A stretch of DNA of 64,000 bases from Bacteroidales bacterium (GTDB lineage: Bacteria; Bacteroidota; Bacteroidia; Bacteroidales; B18-G4). The stretch spans positions 51,606 through 115,605 of the forward strand of contig JAGYLD010000001.1 in the NCBI GenBank assembly GCA_018401355.1, written 5' to 3'. The translations under genes were made by a program, and so were the position numbers. Below are positions 6,910-16,451 of the stretch, piece after piece. The stretch's first letter is position 1; each line of letters begins with the position of its first letter. A model generated the notes under the pieces. The model had not been told where the DNA came from, did not search any database, and saw only the letters and a program-made list of their open reading frames with translations.

Positions 6910-8874
6910 ATGAAGCTTTCGGTTGTTATCGTTAATTACAACGTCAAGCATTTTCTCGACCAATGTTTGCTTTCGGTAAAGAAAGCCATGGAAGGGCTGG
7001 AAGCAGAAGTATTTGTCGTCGACAACAATTCTGTTGACGGTTCTGTAAAAATGGTTCGTGAAAAGTTTCCCGAAGTTCATCTTATAGCCAACAAGACCAA
7101 TACAGGCTTTTCAAAAGCCAACAATCAAGCTATCCAGGCCTCCAGGGGAGAATATATACTCCTTCTTAACCCGGATACCGTCGTCGAAGATGACACATTT
7201 ACAAAGATCATAGCTTTCATGGATGAGCATCCTGAGGCAGGAGGTTTGGGTGTTAAAATGATTGACGGAAAAGGAAACTTCCTGCCTGAATCAAAAAGGG
7301 GTTTGCCAACGCCGGATGTTGCCTTTTACAAAATTTTTGGACTATCCAGTATCTTCCCGAAGTCAAAGATATTTGGCAAATACCACCTTGGTTACCTTGA
7401 CAAGGATAAAACCCATGAAGTTGAAGTCCTCTCAGGTGCATTTATGTTACTGCAACGAGAAGCTTTGAATAAAACCGGTTTGCTGGATGAAGAATTCTTC
7501 ATGTATGGGGAAGACATAGACCTTTCATACAGGATCACCCAGGCAGGATACAAGAATTATTACTTCCCGGAAACACGTATCATTCATTACAAAGGTGAAA
7601 GCACCAAGAAAAGCAGCATCAATTATGTCATGGTTTTTTACCGCGCCATGGCCATTTTTGCCAGAAAACATTTTTCCAGGAAACGGGCTAACTTATTTTC
7701 ATTCCTGATCAATATGGCCATATATTTACGTGCCTCCTTGGCTATTCTTGCAAGGTTTTTTGAAAGGGCATTTCTTCCTGCAATGGATTTTCTTCTGATA
7801 TTTAGCGGAATATTTTTTATTAAAATTTATTGGGAACAAAAAGTTATCTTTCCCGAGGGTGGCGAGTATCCTGTAGAATTTATTGCGATCGTTGTTCCTA
7901 TCTATATATTTATCTGGCTTTTTTCGGTGTTTCTCAGCGGTGGTTATGACAAACCTGTAAGGCTTTTAAAAATCTTCCAGGGGATTGCCATCGGCACGAT
8001 TATTATTTTGGTAATATATGCATTGCTTAATGAATCACTGCGATTCTCAAGGGCGATTATTATTATTGGTGCCACATGGGGATTATTCTCAATGATCCTT
8101 TTGCGCCTGCTATTACATATTTTAAACTTCAAGCACATCAGAATAGGTACACAGAAAAACCGCCGTTTCCTGATCATTGGAGAAAAAGAAGAAGCAGAGC
8201 GTGTATCCTCCTTACTTGGAAAAACTGATATTCTACCGTCTTTTGTGGGCATGGTCCACCCAACCAGACGCATGAAGAATGATGGTTTCATTGGCAGCCT
8301 CGACCAGATTGAAGACATCATATTTATATACAAGATCAATGAATTGATTTTTTGTTCCCGTGATGTTTCGCATCAAAAGATCATTGACATCATGTCAGAC
8401 CTGGGAGATACAAATGTTGAGTTTAAAATTGCACCGGAAGACAGTTTGTCCATCATCGGAAGCAACTCCATTAATACATCCGGGGATCTTTATACAATAG
8501 ACATCAACGCTATTACAAACAGATCAAACAAAAGAAACAAGCGGTTTCTGGATATAATGGTATCCTTAACATTATTGACATTATCACCAGTTGCCGTTTT
8601 CTTTATTAAGAATCCCCCGGGATTATACCGCAACATTTTCCTGGTACTCATCGGGAAATATTCCTGGGTAGGGTATAAACAACTTAACAACCCGGAGACA
8701 TTAGCCCTTCCGCCAATCAGATACGGGGTATTAAATCCTACAGATGCGTTCAGAAAAAAATCCATATCGGAAGAAACATCAAACTGGTTAAATCTAATTT
8801 ATGCCAGGGATTATTTTTTCACAACCGACCTGAGCATCATCTTTAAAGCTTTCAGGAAACTCGGAAGACATTAG
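6910..8874 (+). CDS. Membrane-bound family 2 glycosyltransferase fused to a phosphoglycosyltransferase-like region
   Basis: 654 residues in two parts. Residues 1-~235 form a GT2 domain (rhamnosyltransferase-like): VIVNYN, VDNNS at 37-41, NTGFSKANN, the DxD-equivalent NPDT at 87-90, and LDEEFFMYGEDIDLSYR. From ~260 follow several transmembrane segments, a Rossmann-like stretch (RRFLIIGEKEEAERV) and FKIAPEDSLSIIGSNSIN, as in the N-terminal half of polyprenyl-phosphate sugar-1-phosphate transferases. The C-terminus keeps the start of the sugar-transferase domain (SNKRNKRFLDI) and its end (SWVGYK ... RDYFFTTDLSIIFKAF), but the segment between them, which normally holds the catalytic Asp-Glu pair, is almost absent. 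It probably acts in surface polysaccharide assembly as a glycosyltransferase only. Confidence 0.83.
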   Translation: MKLSVVIVNYNVKHFLDQCLLSVKKAMEGLEAEVFVVDNNSVDGSVKMVREKFPEVHLIANKTNTGFSKANNQAIQASRGEYILLLNPDTVVEDDTFTKIIAFMDEHPEAGGLGVKMIDGKGNFLPESKRGLPTPDVAFYKIFGLSSIFPKSKIFGKYHLGYLDKDKTHEVEVLSGAFMLLQREALNKTGLLDEEFFMYGEDIDLSYRITQAGYKNYYFPETRIIHYKGESTKKSSINYVMVFYRAMAIFARKHFSRKRANLFSFLINMAIYLRASLAILARFFERAFLPAMDFLLIFSGIFFIKIYWEQKVIFPEGGEYPVEFIAIVVPIYIFIWLFSVFLSGGYDKPVRLLKIFQGIAIGTIIILVIYALLNESLRFSRAIIIIGATWGLFSMILLRLLLHILNFKHIRIGTQKNRRFLIIGEKEEAERVSSLLGKTDILPSFVGMVHPTRRMKNDGFIGSLDQIEDIIFIYKINELIFCSRDVSHQKIIDIMSDLGDTNVEFKIAPEDSLSIIGSNSINTSGDLYTIDINAITNRSNKRNKRFLDIMVSLTLLTLSPVAVFFIKNPPGLYRNIFLVLIGKYSWVGYKQLNNPETLALPPIRYGVLNPTDAFRKKSISEETSNWLNLIYARDYFFTTDLSIIFKAFRKLGRH

Positions 8875-8974
8875 CTACTTCGTGTTTTATTCCTACTTTT
8901 GAACTTTGACGATAGGTTAGTGAACATATTTATCAAAAATTTGTATTATATTTCAAAGATAAAACATAGGATAT

Positions 8975-10261
8975 ATGGCCAGGTTTGAATTAATTATGCC
9001 CAAGATGGGCGAAAGCATTATTGAAGCAACAATTACCAAATGGTTAAAGCAAGCCGGTGATACGGTTGAAGATGATGACCCAATTGTTGAAATCGCCACA
9101 GACAAGGTAGATTCAGAAATCCCATCTCCTGTGGAAGGTAAAATTACCGAGGTACTCTATAAGGAAGGAGATACAGTTGCTGTAGGAAAAGTCATTGCTT
9201 ACATCCAAACTGAAGGGGAGGAATCGGGAGAAAGCGATGTGCCAGCTAAAGAGGAAGCCCCTCAGGAACAAAATCAGGATTTGCCAAAAACTGAATCAGA
9301 ACCTGCCAAAAAGGAAGACTACAGTAAGTCGGAACGCTTTTATTCACCTCTAGTAAAAAATATTGCCAGAAAAGAAAATATTTCTTATGAAGAGCTTGAG
9401 TCAATAAAAGGGACCGGAAAAGATGGCAGGGTAACCAAACAGGATATCCTCGATTACCTTAGTGACAGGCCGGCAGCAGACAGGAAAGATTCTCCCACGG
9501 CAGCTCCTGCCCAAAAAGGCAGCATCGAACAACCGGAAGTATCTGCCGGAGAGGAAGATGAAATCATTGAAATGGACCGTATGCGAAAGCTCATTGCGGA
9601 CCATATGGTGATGTCCAAACAGATTTCTCCTCATGTCACCTCTTTTATTGAAGCAGATGTTACTTCTATTGTCAACTGGAGAAATAAAGTTAAAGATTCA
9701 TTCCTCGCCAGGGAAAAGCAAAAAATCACCTTTACGCCAATTTTTATTGAAGCTGCAGCCAGAGTTCTCAGGGAGTACCCAAGGATCAATGCCTCAGTTG
9801 ACGGAACAAGCATAATTCTCAGAAAGAACATCAATATAGGAATGGCAACAGCTTTGCCTAATGGAAACCTTATCGTACCTGTGATCCAAAAAGTAGATCA
9901 GAAAAACCTTCTGGGGATCACAAAAGACGTTAACGACCTGGCAGCAAGGGCCAGGGATAATAAGTTAAATCCTGAGGAAATACAGGGTGGTACCTTTACA
10001 GTAACCAATTTTGGTTCATTCGACAGCATTACAGGCACCCCCATCATAAATCAACCGCAGGTTGCCATCCTTGGCATCGGTGCCATCAGAAAAAAACCTG
10101 TTGTCATTGAAACCCCACAGGGTGATATGATAGGAATTCGACATATGATGATCCTGTCCCTGGCTTATGACCACAGGATTGTAGATGGTGCTCTTGGTGG
10201 TATGTACCTTAAGCGCCTTAAAGAAGTCATTGAGAATTTTGATGTAAATCAAACCATTTAA
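8975..10261 (+). CDS. Dihydrolipoamide acyltransferase (E2) of a 2-oxoacid dehydrogenase complex
   Basis: 428 residues with the full E2 architecture. The lipoyl domain (1-~80) has its lipoylated Lys44 in ATDKVDSE. An acidic linker follows, then a peripheral E1/E3-subunit-binding domain (~125-165, SPLVKNIARKENISYEELE..KGTGKDGRV). The catalytic domain (from ~195) has the active-site motif HRIVDG near residue 400. It transfers an acyl group from lipoyl-lysine to CoA. The substrate class (pyruvate, branched-chain or 2-oxoglutarate) cannot be settled from E2 alone, and no E1 or E3 gene is adjacent, so the rest of the complex must be encoded elsewhere. Confidence 0.93.
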   Translation: MARFELIMPKMGESIIEATITKWLKQAGDTVEDDDPIVEIATDKVDSEIPSPVEGKITEVLYKEGDTVAVGKVIAYIQTEGEESGESDVPAKEEAPQEQNQDLPKTESEPAKKEDYSKSERFYSPLVKNIARKENISYEELESIKGTGKDGRVTKQDILDYLSDRPAADRKDSPTAAPAQKGSIEQPEVSAGEEDEIIEMDRMRKLIADHMVMSKQISPHVTSFIEADVTSIVNWRNKVKDSFLAREKQKITFTPIFIEAAARVLREYPRINASVDGTSIILRKNINIGMATALPNGNLIVPVIQKVDQKNLLGITKDVNDLAARARDNKLNPEEIQGGTFTVTNFGSFDSITGTPIINQPQVAILGIGAIRKKPVVIETPQGDMIGIRHMMILSLAYDHRIVDGALGGMYLKRLKEVIENFDVNQTI

Positions 10262-10296
10262 TTCACTAGTTCTTAACCTCAAAAAGCTATTAACCC

Positions 10297-11121
10297 ATGC
10301 AGTTGAACCTCACCCGCCCACTGGCCTTTCTCGACATTGAAAGTACAGGGGTTAAGGTCGCGTCAGACAGGATTATCGAAATTTGTATTCTTAAAGTCAT
10401 GCCTGAAGGCGAAGAAACAGTTAAAACCTACCTCATAAACCCGGGCATTCCCATACCGCCGGAATCAACCAAATTCCACGGCATTGTTGATGCAGACGTA
10501 AAGGACAAGCCTACCTTCAAAGACATCGCACACGAACTTTTTCAACTGCTGGGGAATGCAGACCTTGCAGGGTATAATTCCAATAAGTTTGATATTCCTA
10601 TTCTCATTGAAGAGTTTCTTCGTGCAGAAATAAACTTTGATGTTAAAAACAGACACCTGGTCGACGTTCAAAACATCTTTCATAAAATGGAACCACGGAC
10701 CCTCTTCGCAGCCTATCGTTTTTACTGTAAGAAAGAGCTTGTTGATGCACACACCGCTGAGGCAGATACCAAAGCCACCTATGAAATCCTCAAAGCCCAG
10801 CTTGATATGTACGACGGAGTTGAATATGTTGACCAGGAAGGAAATAAATCCAAGCCTGTGGTAAATAGCGTCAAAGCCTTACATGATTTTTCAATACAAT
10901 CTCACTTTGCAGACCTTGTCGGGCATATTGTATACAACGACAAAGGGACGGAAGTATTTAATTTTGGCAAGCACAAAAGTAAACCTGTTGAAGAAGTATT
11001 TCAGAAAGAACCGCAGTATTACGACTGGATGATGAAAGCAGAATTCCCATTATCCACCAAAAACGTGATTACAGCAATCAAATTGAGGGGATTCAACAAA
11101 GGATCCATCAATTTTCAATAA
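10297..11121 (+). CDS. DnaQ-like 3'-5' exonuclease (DEDDh)
   Basis: 274 residues. Residues ~8-170 form a DEDDh exonuclease domain: FLDIESTG (motif I, Asp/Glu), LAGYNSNKFDIPIL (motif II, Asp), and HTAEADTKATYEIL (motif III, His and Asp five apart). The C-terminal ~60 residues (FNFGKHKSKPVEEVFQKEPQYYDWMM) match the short module found after such nucleases in Bacteroidetes, similar to a DUF3820-type motif. It probably acts in DNA repair or as a proofreading-type exonuclease outside the replicase. It is followed after 8 bp by the GapN gene. Confidence 0.9.
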   Translation: MQLNLTRPLAFLDIESTGVKVASDRIIEICILKVMPEGEETVKTYLINPGIPIPPESTKFHGIVDADVKDKPTFKDIAHELFQLLGNADLAGYNSNKFDIPILIEEFLRAEINFDVKNRHLVDVQNIFHKMEPRTLFAAYRFYCKKELVDAHTAEADTKATYEILKAQLDMYDGVEYVDQEGNKSKPVVNSVKALHDFSIQSHFADLVGHIVYNDKGTEVFNFGKHKSKPVEEVFQKEPQYYDWMMKAEFPLSTKNVITAIKLRGFNKGSINFQ

Positions 11122-11129
11122 TAATAAAT

Positions 11130-12746
11130 ATGGATTTAAACCGATTTTTCCCGACTGAAAACGAAATCCCGGCACAACATGCGCTGGATGGATTTATTGA
11201 ACAACAGGAGTACCTAATCAATGGCAAAATTTCGTCCTGGGATGGTCCATTTCAGGAAGTCCTCTCCCCAATTTGCGTGGAAGGGGATGACGGGAAAATT
11301 CGACAACAAGCACTTGGTCACTACCCTTTGCTTTCTGAAAAAGAAGCCATTCAAGCCCTTGAGGCAGCCACCGGTGCATACAACAATGGCATGGGAACCT
11401 GGCCTACCATGAATGTTCAGGACAGGATCCGTCATGTCGAAGATTTCACGCTTCGAATGCAGGAAAATCGAAAGGAAGTTGTTAAACTATTGATGTGGGA
11501 GATTGGGAAATCATATCAGGATTCAACCAAGGAATTTGACAGGACCGTCGAATACATAAGAGATACCATTGATGCCTTGAAAACCCTCGATCGAAATTCA
11601 AGCCGGTTTCAAATCGAACAGGGAGTGATCGGACAGATACGTCGTGCCCCTTTGGGAGTAGTTTTATGTATGGGTCCCTATAATTATCCGCTGAACGAAA
11701 CATTCACAACTCTTATTCCAGCCCTGATCATGGGAAACACGGTGATCTTTAAACCACCCAAGTATGGTGTTCTACTTCACCGCCCATTGCTTCAGGCTTT
11801 CAGGGATTCTTTCCCGCCCGGGGTTGTGAATACGGTTTATGGTGACGGAAAGATCGTCATTGGACCTCTTATGAAATCAGGAAAAATTGATGTTCTTGCC
11901 TTTATTGGCTCAAGCCGCGTTGCCGACATACTAAAAAAACAACATCCAAGTCCGCACAGACTAAGAAGCATCCTGGGACTGGAAGCAAAAAATGCTGCCA
12001 TTGTGCTGCCTGACACAGATATTGAACTGGCTGTCAATGAGTGCTTACTTGGAGCACTTTCATACAATGGGCAACGATGTACCGCATTAAAGATACTTTT
12101 CCTGCATGAGGAAATACAGGAGACCTTCCTGGAAAAATTCAATGCCAAACTGGAAAAGATTAAAACCGGAATGCCATGGGAAGATGGCGTGAAAATAACC
12201 CCGCTCCCTTCAACAGAAACTGTGGATTACATGAATGAACTCGTTGATGACGCCAGAAATTATGGGGCTGAAATATTAAACTCTGAAGGAGGAAAATCAA
12301 TTATGACTTTTTTCTTTCCTGCTTTGGTCTATCCGGTGAATGATAAAATGAAATTATATCATGAAGAACAATTCGGGCCTATAGTTCCTGCACTATCATT
12401 CAAAAACCTCGAAGAACCGCTTGAATATATACGTCAGTCGAATTACGGACAGCAGCTCAGCATCTTTGGAAGCAAGCCGGAAAGAATCGCCCGCCTGATT
12501 GATCCGTTGGTTAACCAGGTTTGCAGGGTGAACATCAACAGCCAATGTCAGCGAGGACCTGATACATTCCCATTTACAGGAAGAAAAGATTCCGCAGAAG
12601 GCACCTTGTCAGTATCCGATGCTTTGCGGGTATTCTCCATTCGAACATTGGTAGCAGCAAAATCCACAGATGCCAACAAAAGCATTATTTCAAGTATTGT
12701 GAAGGAGAGAGAATCCAATTTTCTATCAACAGATTTTATTTTTTAA
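11130..12746 (+). CDS. gapN: NADP-dependent non-phosphorylating glyceraldehyde-3-phosphate dehydrogenase (GapN type)
   Basis: 538 residues of the aldehyde dehydrogenase superfamily. The catalytic Cys317 is in NGQRCTALK, the general-base Glu in LGLEAKN, the cofactor-binding loop in MGPYNYPLNE, and FKPPKYG carries a cofactor-contacting Lys. Near the C-terminus CQRGPDTFPFTGRKDS is the signature of GapN enzymes, whose Arg contacts the substrate phosphate. The reaction oxidises glyceraldehyde-3-phosphate directly to 3-phosphoglycerate and makes NADPH. It is about 50 residues longer than typical GapN, mainly through an N-terminal extension. The subfamily call depends on the C-terminal motif and deserves an alignment. 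Confidence 0.82.
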   Translation: MDLNRFFPTENEIPAQHALDGFIEQQEYLINGKISSWDGPFQEVLSPICVEGDDGKIRQQALGHYPLLSEKEAIQALEAATGAYNNGMGTWPTMNVQDRIRHVEDFTLRMQENRKEVVKLLMWEIGKSYQDSTKEFDRTVEYIRDTIDALKTLDRNSSRFQIEQGVIGQIRRAPLGVVLCMGPYNYPLNETFTTLIPALIMGNTVIFKPPKYGVLLHRPLLQAFRDSFPPGVVNTVYGDGKIVIGPLMKSGKIDVLAFIGSSRVADILKKQHPSPHRLRSILGLEAKNAAIVLPDTDIELAVNECLLGALSYNGQRCTALKILFLHEEIQETFLEKFNAKLEKIKTGMPWEDGVKITPLPSTETVDYMNELVDDARNYGAEILNSEGGKSIMTFFFPALVYPVNDKMKLYHEEQFGPIVPALSFKNLEEPLEYIRQSNYGQQLSIFGSKPERIARLIDPLVNQVCRVNINSQCQRGPDTFPFTGRKDSAEGTLSVSDALRVFSIRTLVAAKSTDANKSIISSIVKERESNFLSTDFIF

Positions 12747-12751
12747 CAGAG

Positions 12752-13417
12752 ATGAAAAAGTACTTATTTATCTCATTGCTTGTCCTGGCAGGAACACTCA
12801 CCCTGGCTCAGGACAGCCTGTTTTTTGTGTTTCTGAATACCAATCCCGACCGTTATGTACTCAGTCAGGATTCAGTAAATAAATTGCAAGAAGGACATAT
12901 AGCAAATATTGAAAAATTACATGATGAAGGGAAGCTATTGGCTGCAGGCTCTTTGGATGGAGGGGGTGGTATTTTTATTCTCAAAGCGCAATCATTTGAT
13001 AAAGTAAATGATTATATAAAAACCGATCCTGCCATTCAGGCAAACAGGTTCATCCTTGAAAAGTTCCCTGCAAAAATAAAATATGGTGAACTATGCAAAG
13101 TAGCTGATGAATATAATTTGGGTAGTTTTGCCTTCATTCGCCTCTCCCCTTTTCCTGTTGAAATTGACCTTGGCAAAACAAGCAAGGAAATAAATCAAGA
13201 ACATTTGCATTATTGGAGAAATATTGATGACTCAACTAGCTTACTGCTTGAAATTGAATTCATCAACAACAATGGAGGCGTCATGTTCATAAACACCGGG
13301 GATGTTAAACATGCAGAAAACATTTTTCAGGATGACCCCTACATACTATTCAAAAAATACGCATATGAGATAAAGCCTTTGTGGATTGCTGAAGAAACTT
13401 TTTGTATTTCGCAGTAA
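12752..13417 (+). CDS. Secreted YciI-like domain protein
   Basis: 221 residues with a signal peptide (MKKYLFISLLVLAGTLTLA, cleaved before QD). The mature part begins FFVFLNTNPDRYVLSQDSVNKLQEGHIANIEKLHDEGKLLAAGSLDGGGGIFILKA, which has the layout of YciI/YCII domains: H-x-x-(N)I-x-x-L..GKLL.AG....GG.. . The second half (NLGSFAFIRLSPFPVEID ... INNNGGVMFIN) looks like a diverged repeat of the same fold. The function is unknown. YciI proteins are ferredoxin-like and their His-Asp pair hints at an unidentified enzymatic role. It follows gapN by 5 bp and is probably cotranscribed. Confidence 0.75.
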   Translation: MKKYLFISLLVLAGTLTLAQDSLFFVFLNTNPDRYVLSQDSVNKLQEGHIANIEKLHDEGKLLAAGSLDGGGGIFILKAQSFDKVNDYIKTDPAIQANRFILEKFPAKIKYGELCKVADEYNLGSFAFIRLSPFPVEIDLGKTSKEINQEHLHYWRNIDDSTSLLLEIEFINNNGGVMFINTGDVKHAENIFQDDPYILFKKYAYEIKPLWIAEETFCISQ

Positions 13418-13452
13418 AATTCATTATATTTATAGATTAAAAATCCATAGTT

Positions 13453-14067
13453 ATGAAAATCATATGCATTGGAAGAAATTATATAGATCATGCAAAGGAA
13501 CTAAATAGTTCAATTCCGGAAGAACCTGTTTTCTTCCTGAAACCCGATTCCTCTCTGCTTATTCGAAACAGACCCTTTTATTATCCTGACTTTTCACAGG
13601 ACGTTCATTATGAACTCGAGCTGGTGCTAAGAATCAGCCGTGTAGGAAAAAATATCAAAGAAGAGTATGCCAATTCCTACTTTGATGCCATCAACATAGG
13701 AATTGATTTTACAGCACGTGACATTCAAAGAAAATGCATAAAAAACGGTTTACCATGGGAAGTAGCCAAAGCATTTGACAGATCTGCTGTTATTGGAGAT
13801 GAGTTTATTCCAAGAGAAAGCTTCAGCAACCTTGATAAGATCAATTTCCACCTTGATATCAATGGTAAGACTGTTCAAGAAGGCAATTCTGGTAATATGA
13901 TCTTCAATTTTGCCAAGCTCATCGTTCACATCTCACAATTCATGACATTGAAGATGGGTGATCTGATATACACCGGAACACCTGCGGGCGTTGGACCTGT
14001 TAATATCGGGGATCGACTGGAGGGTTATTTGAATGGTGAAAAAATCATTGACTTTAAAGTAAAATAA
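13453..14067 (+). CDS. Fumarylacetoacetate hydrolase (FAH) family protein
   Basis: 204 residues, the short FAHD1/YcgM-like form. The motifs MKIICIGRNYIDHAKEL, PVFFLKPDSSLL, the metal-binding YELELVL (Glu-x-Glu), GIDFTARD (Asp ligand) and IYTGTPAGVGPV are all present. Members hydrolyse or decarboxylate acylpyruvates and oxaloacetate with Mg2+ or Mn2+. Which reaction applies here cannot be told. It converges with dciA, leaving 26 bp between the two stops and no clear terminator. Confidence 0.92.
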   Translation: MKIICIGRNYIDHAKELNSSIPEEPVFFLKPDSSLLIRNRPFYYPDFSQDVHYELELVLRISRVGKNIKEEYANSYFDAINIGIDFTARDIQRKCIKNGLPWEVAKAFDRSAVIGDEFIPRESFSNLDKINFHLDINGKTVQEGNSGNMIFNFAKLIVHISQFMTLKMGDLIYTGTPAGVGPVNIGDRLEGYLNGEKIIDFKVK

Positions 14068-14093
14068 GAATTACTCTTTTTAGAAATATTTTC

Positions 14094-14387
14094 TTATTTA
14101 AAGACGATATTCTCAATTACATCTTTTCCCATTTTTTTATTCAATGAACGGATGATCCTTGTCCGTGACATATTAAGTTCATTGCGTAAGGCTGGCGAAT
14201 CAACAGATACGTATAAAGTTTTATACTTTACATAAAGATTTATAGTATGCTTATTTACCATTGGGCCGGCGACATCTTCCCAATTATGCATCAACGCCAC
14301 CTCATCTAGCTTGTTTTCAAGCCTGAACCGTTTCAAGAATTCCCGGATGGCTTCCCCAATGGTTTGTTCATTTGATTTCCTCATCAT
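14094..14387 (-). CDS. DciA-like (DUF721) protein
   Basis: 97 residues. ANWED-type core NWEDVAGPMVNKHTINLYVKYKTLYVSVDSPALRNELNMSR is the DUF721 signature, a KH-like domain. In many bacteria DciA is the ancestral loader or helper of the replicative helicase DnaB. The start codon overlaps the recF stop (TAATG at 14385-14389), so translation is coupled to recF. This neighbourhood agrees with a replication role. A second in-frame ATG at 14384 is an equally possible start. Confidence 0.85.
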   Translation of the reverse strand: MMRKSNEQTIGEAIREFLKRFRLENKLDEVALMHNWEDVAGPMVNKHTINLYVKYKTLYVSVDSPALRNELNMSRTRIIRSLNKKMGKDVIENIVFK

Positions 14388-15508
14388 TATTCACTTCCAT
14401 TAGGTATTTCATATGCTTTGCCATCAACAACTTCAAAAATCTTATGATCAATGTCAACCTTTTTAAACAACTTTTCAATCCTTTTTTTTTGGGTATCAGT
14501 GATAAAAACCTGACCAAAACTGTCCATACTTACCAGATCAATGATTTGCTCCACCCTTTGATCATCCAGTTTATCAAAAATATCATCAAACAACAGAATC
14601 GGTTTAAAACCCTTTATATTTTTCGTGTATTCAAATTGTGCAAGCTTGACGGCAATGACAAAAGATTTTTGCTGACCCTGGGATCCAAATTTCTTTAATG
14701 GGAACTTATTAATAAGAAACTCCAGATCATCTTTATGTATTCCGCATGTTGTATACCTGACAGCCATATCCTTATCAACAGAGGCAGCAAGCAATTCTTC
14801 GAAGTCCCTGTCATGAAGCTGGGACTGGTATCTGATATCCACATCTTCCCTGCTTCCTGAAATAAACTTAAAATAATATTTAAAAACGGGAATAAAGGCC
14901 TCAAGGAATACTTCCCTTACCTTGAAAATCTGCTTTCCAAGTTCAGCAAGCTTAAGATCCCAGATTTCAAGTGAGTTCCTGTCAAAATAATTGTTTTCTG
15001 AAAAAATCTTTAATAAAGCATTTCGTTGCTGCAAGCTTTTATTGTAATTGATCAGGGATTCCAGGTATATTTTATCAAATTGAGAAATTACTGAATCAAT
15101 ATACTTTCTGCGCATTTCGCTTCCTTCATTGATCAAATCCCGGTCATAAGGTGAGATCATAACCAATGGAAACAAGCCTATATGATCAGCCAACCTGTCA
15201 TAATCCTTTTTGTTAAGCCGGAACTGCTTTTTATGATTGAGCTTCTGTATACAACTGATCTTATCACTCCGATCAACATTTTTATTATATATACCGTGAA
15301 TTGCAAAAAATGACTGATCATGTCTGATATTCTGGGTGTCAACAGGGTTAAAATAACTTTTACAAAACGACAAATAATGGATCGCATCCAGGAGGTTTGT
15401 CTTCCCAACTCCATTGTTTCCAACGAAACAATTCACCTTGCTCGAAAACAGCAGCTCCCCTGCATCGTAGTTCTTAAAATTGCTGATGTTTAATTTATTT
15501 AAATACAT
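14387..15508 (-). CDS. recF: DNA replication/repair protein RecF
   Basis: 373 residues, normal for RecF. Walker A is GNNGVGKTN (residues ~30-38) after LNISNFKNYDAGELLFSS. The signature region KKFGSQGQQKSFVIAVKLAQ and Walker B PILLFDDIFDKLDDQR are present. With RecO and RecR it loads RecA at single-stranded gaps. It is the middle gene of ispH-recF-dciA: 2 bp from ispH and overlapping dciA. The usual partners dnaA, dnaN and gyrB are not in this window. Confidence 0.95.
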   Translation of the reverse strand: MYLNKLNISNFKNYDAGELLFSSKVNCFVGNNGVGKTNLLDAIHYLSFCKSYFNPVDTQNIRHDQSFFAIHGIYNKNVDRSDKISCIQKLNHKKQFRLNKKDYDRLADHIGLFPLVMISPYDRDLINEGSEMRRKYIDSVISQFDKIYLESLINYNKSLQQRNALLKIFSENNYFDRNSLEIWDLKLAELGKQIFKVREVFLEAFIPVFKYYFKFISGSREDVDIRYQSQLHDRDFEELLAASVDKDMAVRYTTCGIHKDDLEFLINKFPLKKFGSQGQQKSFVIAVKLAQFEYTKNIKGFKPILLFDDIFDKLDDQRVEQIIDLVSMDSFGQVFITDTQKKRIEKLFKKVDIDHKIFEVVDGKAYEIPNGSE

Positions 15509-15510
15509 TT

Positions 15511-16380
15511 TCAGTAGCTCCTGATTTTTTCTGCAATTTTTTTCATGAGCCAGGTTGGCGTTGAAGTAGCTCCACTGACTCCGACTTTTTCGACACTCCT
15601 GAAATCATCAGGATTTAAATCTGATTCAGACGACACCCAGATGCTATTCTCATTGGCACGCTTACAAACAGAATAAAGAAACTTACCATTGGAGCTCTTC
15701 CGACCGCTTACAAAAACCATAACATCGTGCTTGCCTGCAAATGCCTTTAACCCTTCAACACGGTTAGCCACTTTCCCACATACAGATTTATGAATTTTAT
15801 ATTCCTTGTTGTTTGCTTTAAGAAGATTTTGTTCAATTTTCCCGGCTATTTCATCATAATGCCCCTTATCCATGGTTGTCTGTGAGAATAGTTGCAAAGG
15901 CTTCGCAAAGTCAATTCTCTGCAAATCTTCATCTTCTAAAACAACAATGGCATTATTTTCTGTCTGGCCATTGAGTCCAATAACTTCAGGATGATTCTTT
16001 TTACCAAAAATGACAACACACCCATTTTTCTTTTTCATTTCCTGAAAGGCCTTCCTGATCCTTTCCTGCAATTTAAGCACCACAGGACATGTGGCATCTT
16101 CAAGGTCCACATGATGGTCTTCAACCAGCTTATAAGTTTCAGGAGGCTCACCATGTGCCCTGATGAGAAGTTTCTCAAATGTAGCATCTTTGATCTCATC
16201 ATGGGTGATGGTTACAAGCCCTTTCCTTTCTAACCTTTTTAGCTCCTCTTCATTATGGACCAATTCACCGAGGCATAATATGCGTCCATCTTTAGCGAGT
16301 ATTTCTTCAGCTTTTTCAATGGCAGAAACAACACCCGGACAAAATCCGGCATCAGGATCAATTTCTATAAGCCTTTTCAT
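15511..16380 (-). CDS. ispH: 4-hydroxy-3-methylbut-2-enyl diphosphate reductase
   Basis: 289 residues. The three [4Fe-4S] ligands are Cys14 (AGFCPGV), Cys98 (DATCPVV) and Cys201 (KSVCGKVANR). Conserved histidine segments (LVHNEE, RAHGEPP), the catalytic Glu region QTTMD, and the terminal GVSGATSTP are all present. It is the last enzyme of the MEP isoprenoid pathway, giving IPP and DMAPP. It heads the leftward group with recF and dciA. The upstream 71 bp contains no clear consensus promoter. Confidence 0.96.
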   Translation of the reverse strand: MKRLIEIDPDAGFCPGVVSAIEKAEEILAKDGRILCLGELVHNEEELKRLERKGLVTITHDEIKDATFEKLLIRAHGEPPETYKLVEDHHVDLEDATCPVVLKLQERIRKAFQEMKKKNGCVVIFGKKNHPEVIGLNGQTENNAIVVLEDEDLQRIDFAKPLQLFSQTTMDKGHYDEIAGKIEQNLLKANNKEYKIHKSVCGKVANRVEGLKAFAGKHDVMVFVSGRKSSNGKFLYSVCKRANENSIWVSSESDLNPDDFRSVEKVGVSGATSTPTWLMKKIAEKIRSY

Positions 16381-16451
16381 AAACTGTAAAAATACAAAGA
16401 TTAGACTTCAGCAAGGAAGCACATGAAAGAAACATATTAAAATTCTCAAAA

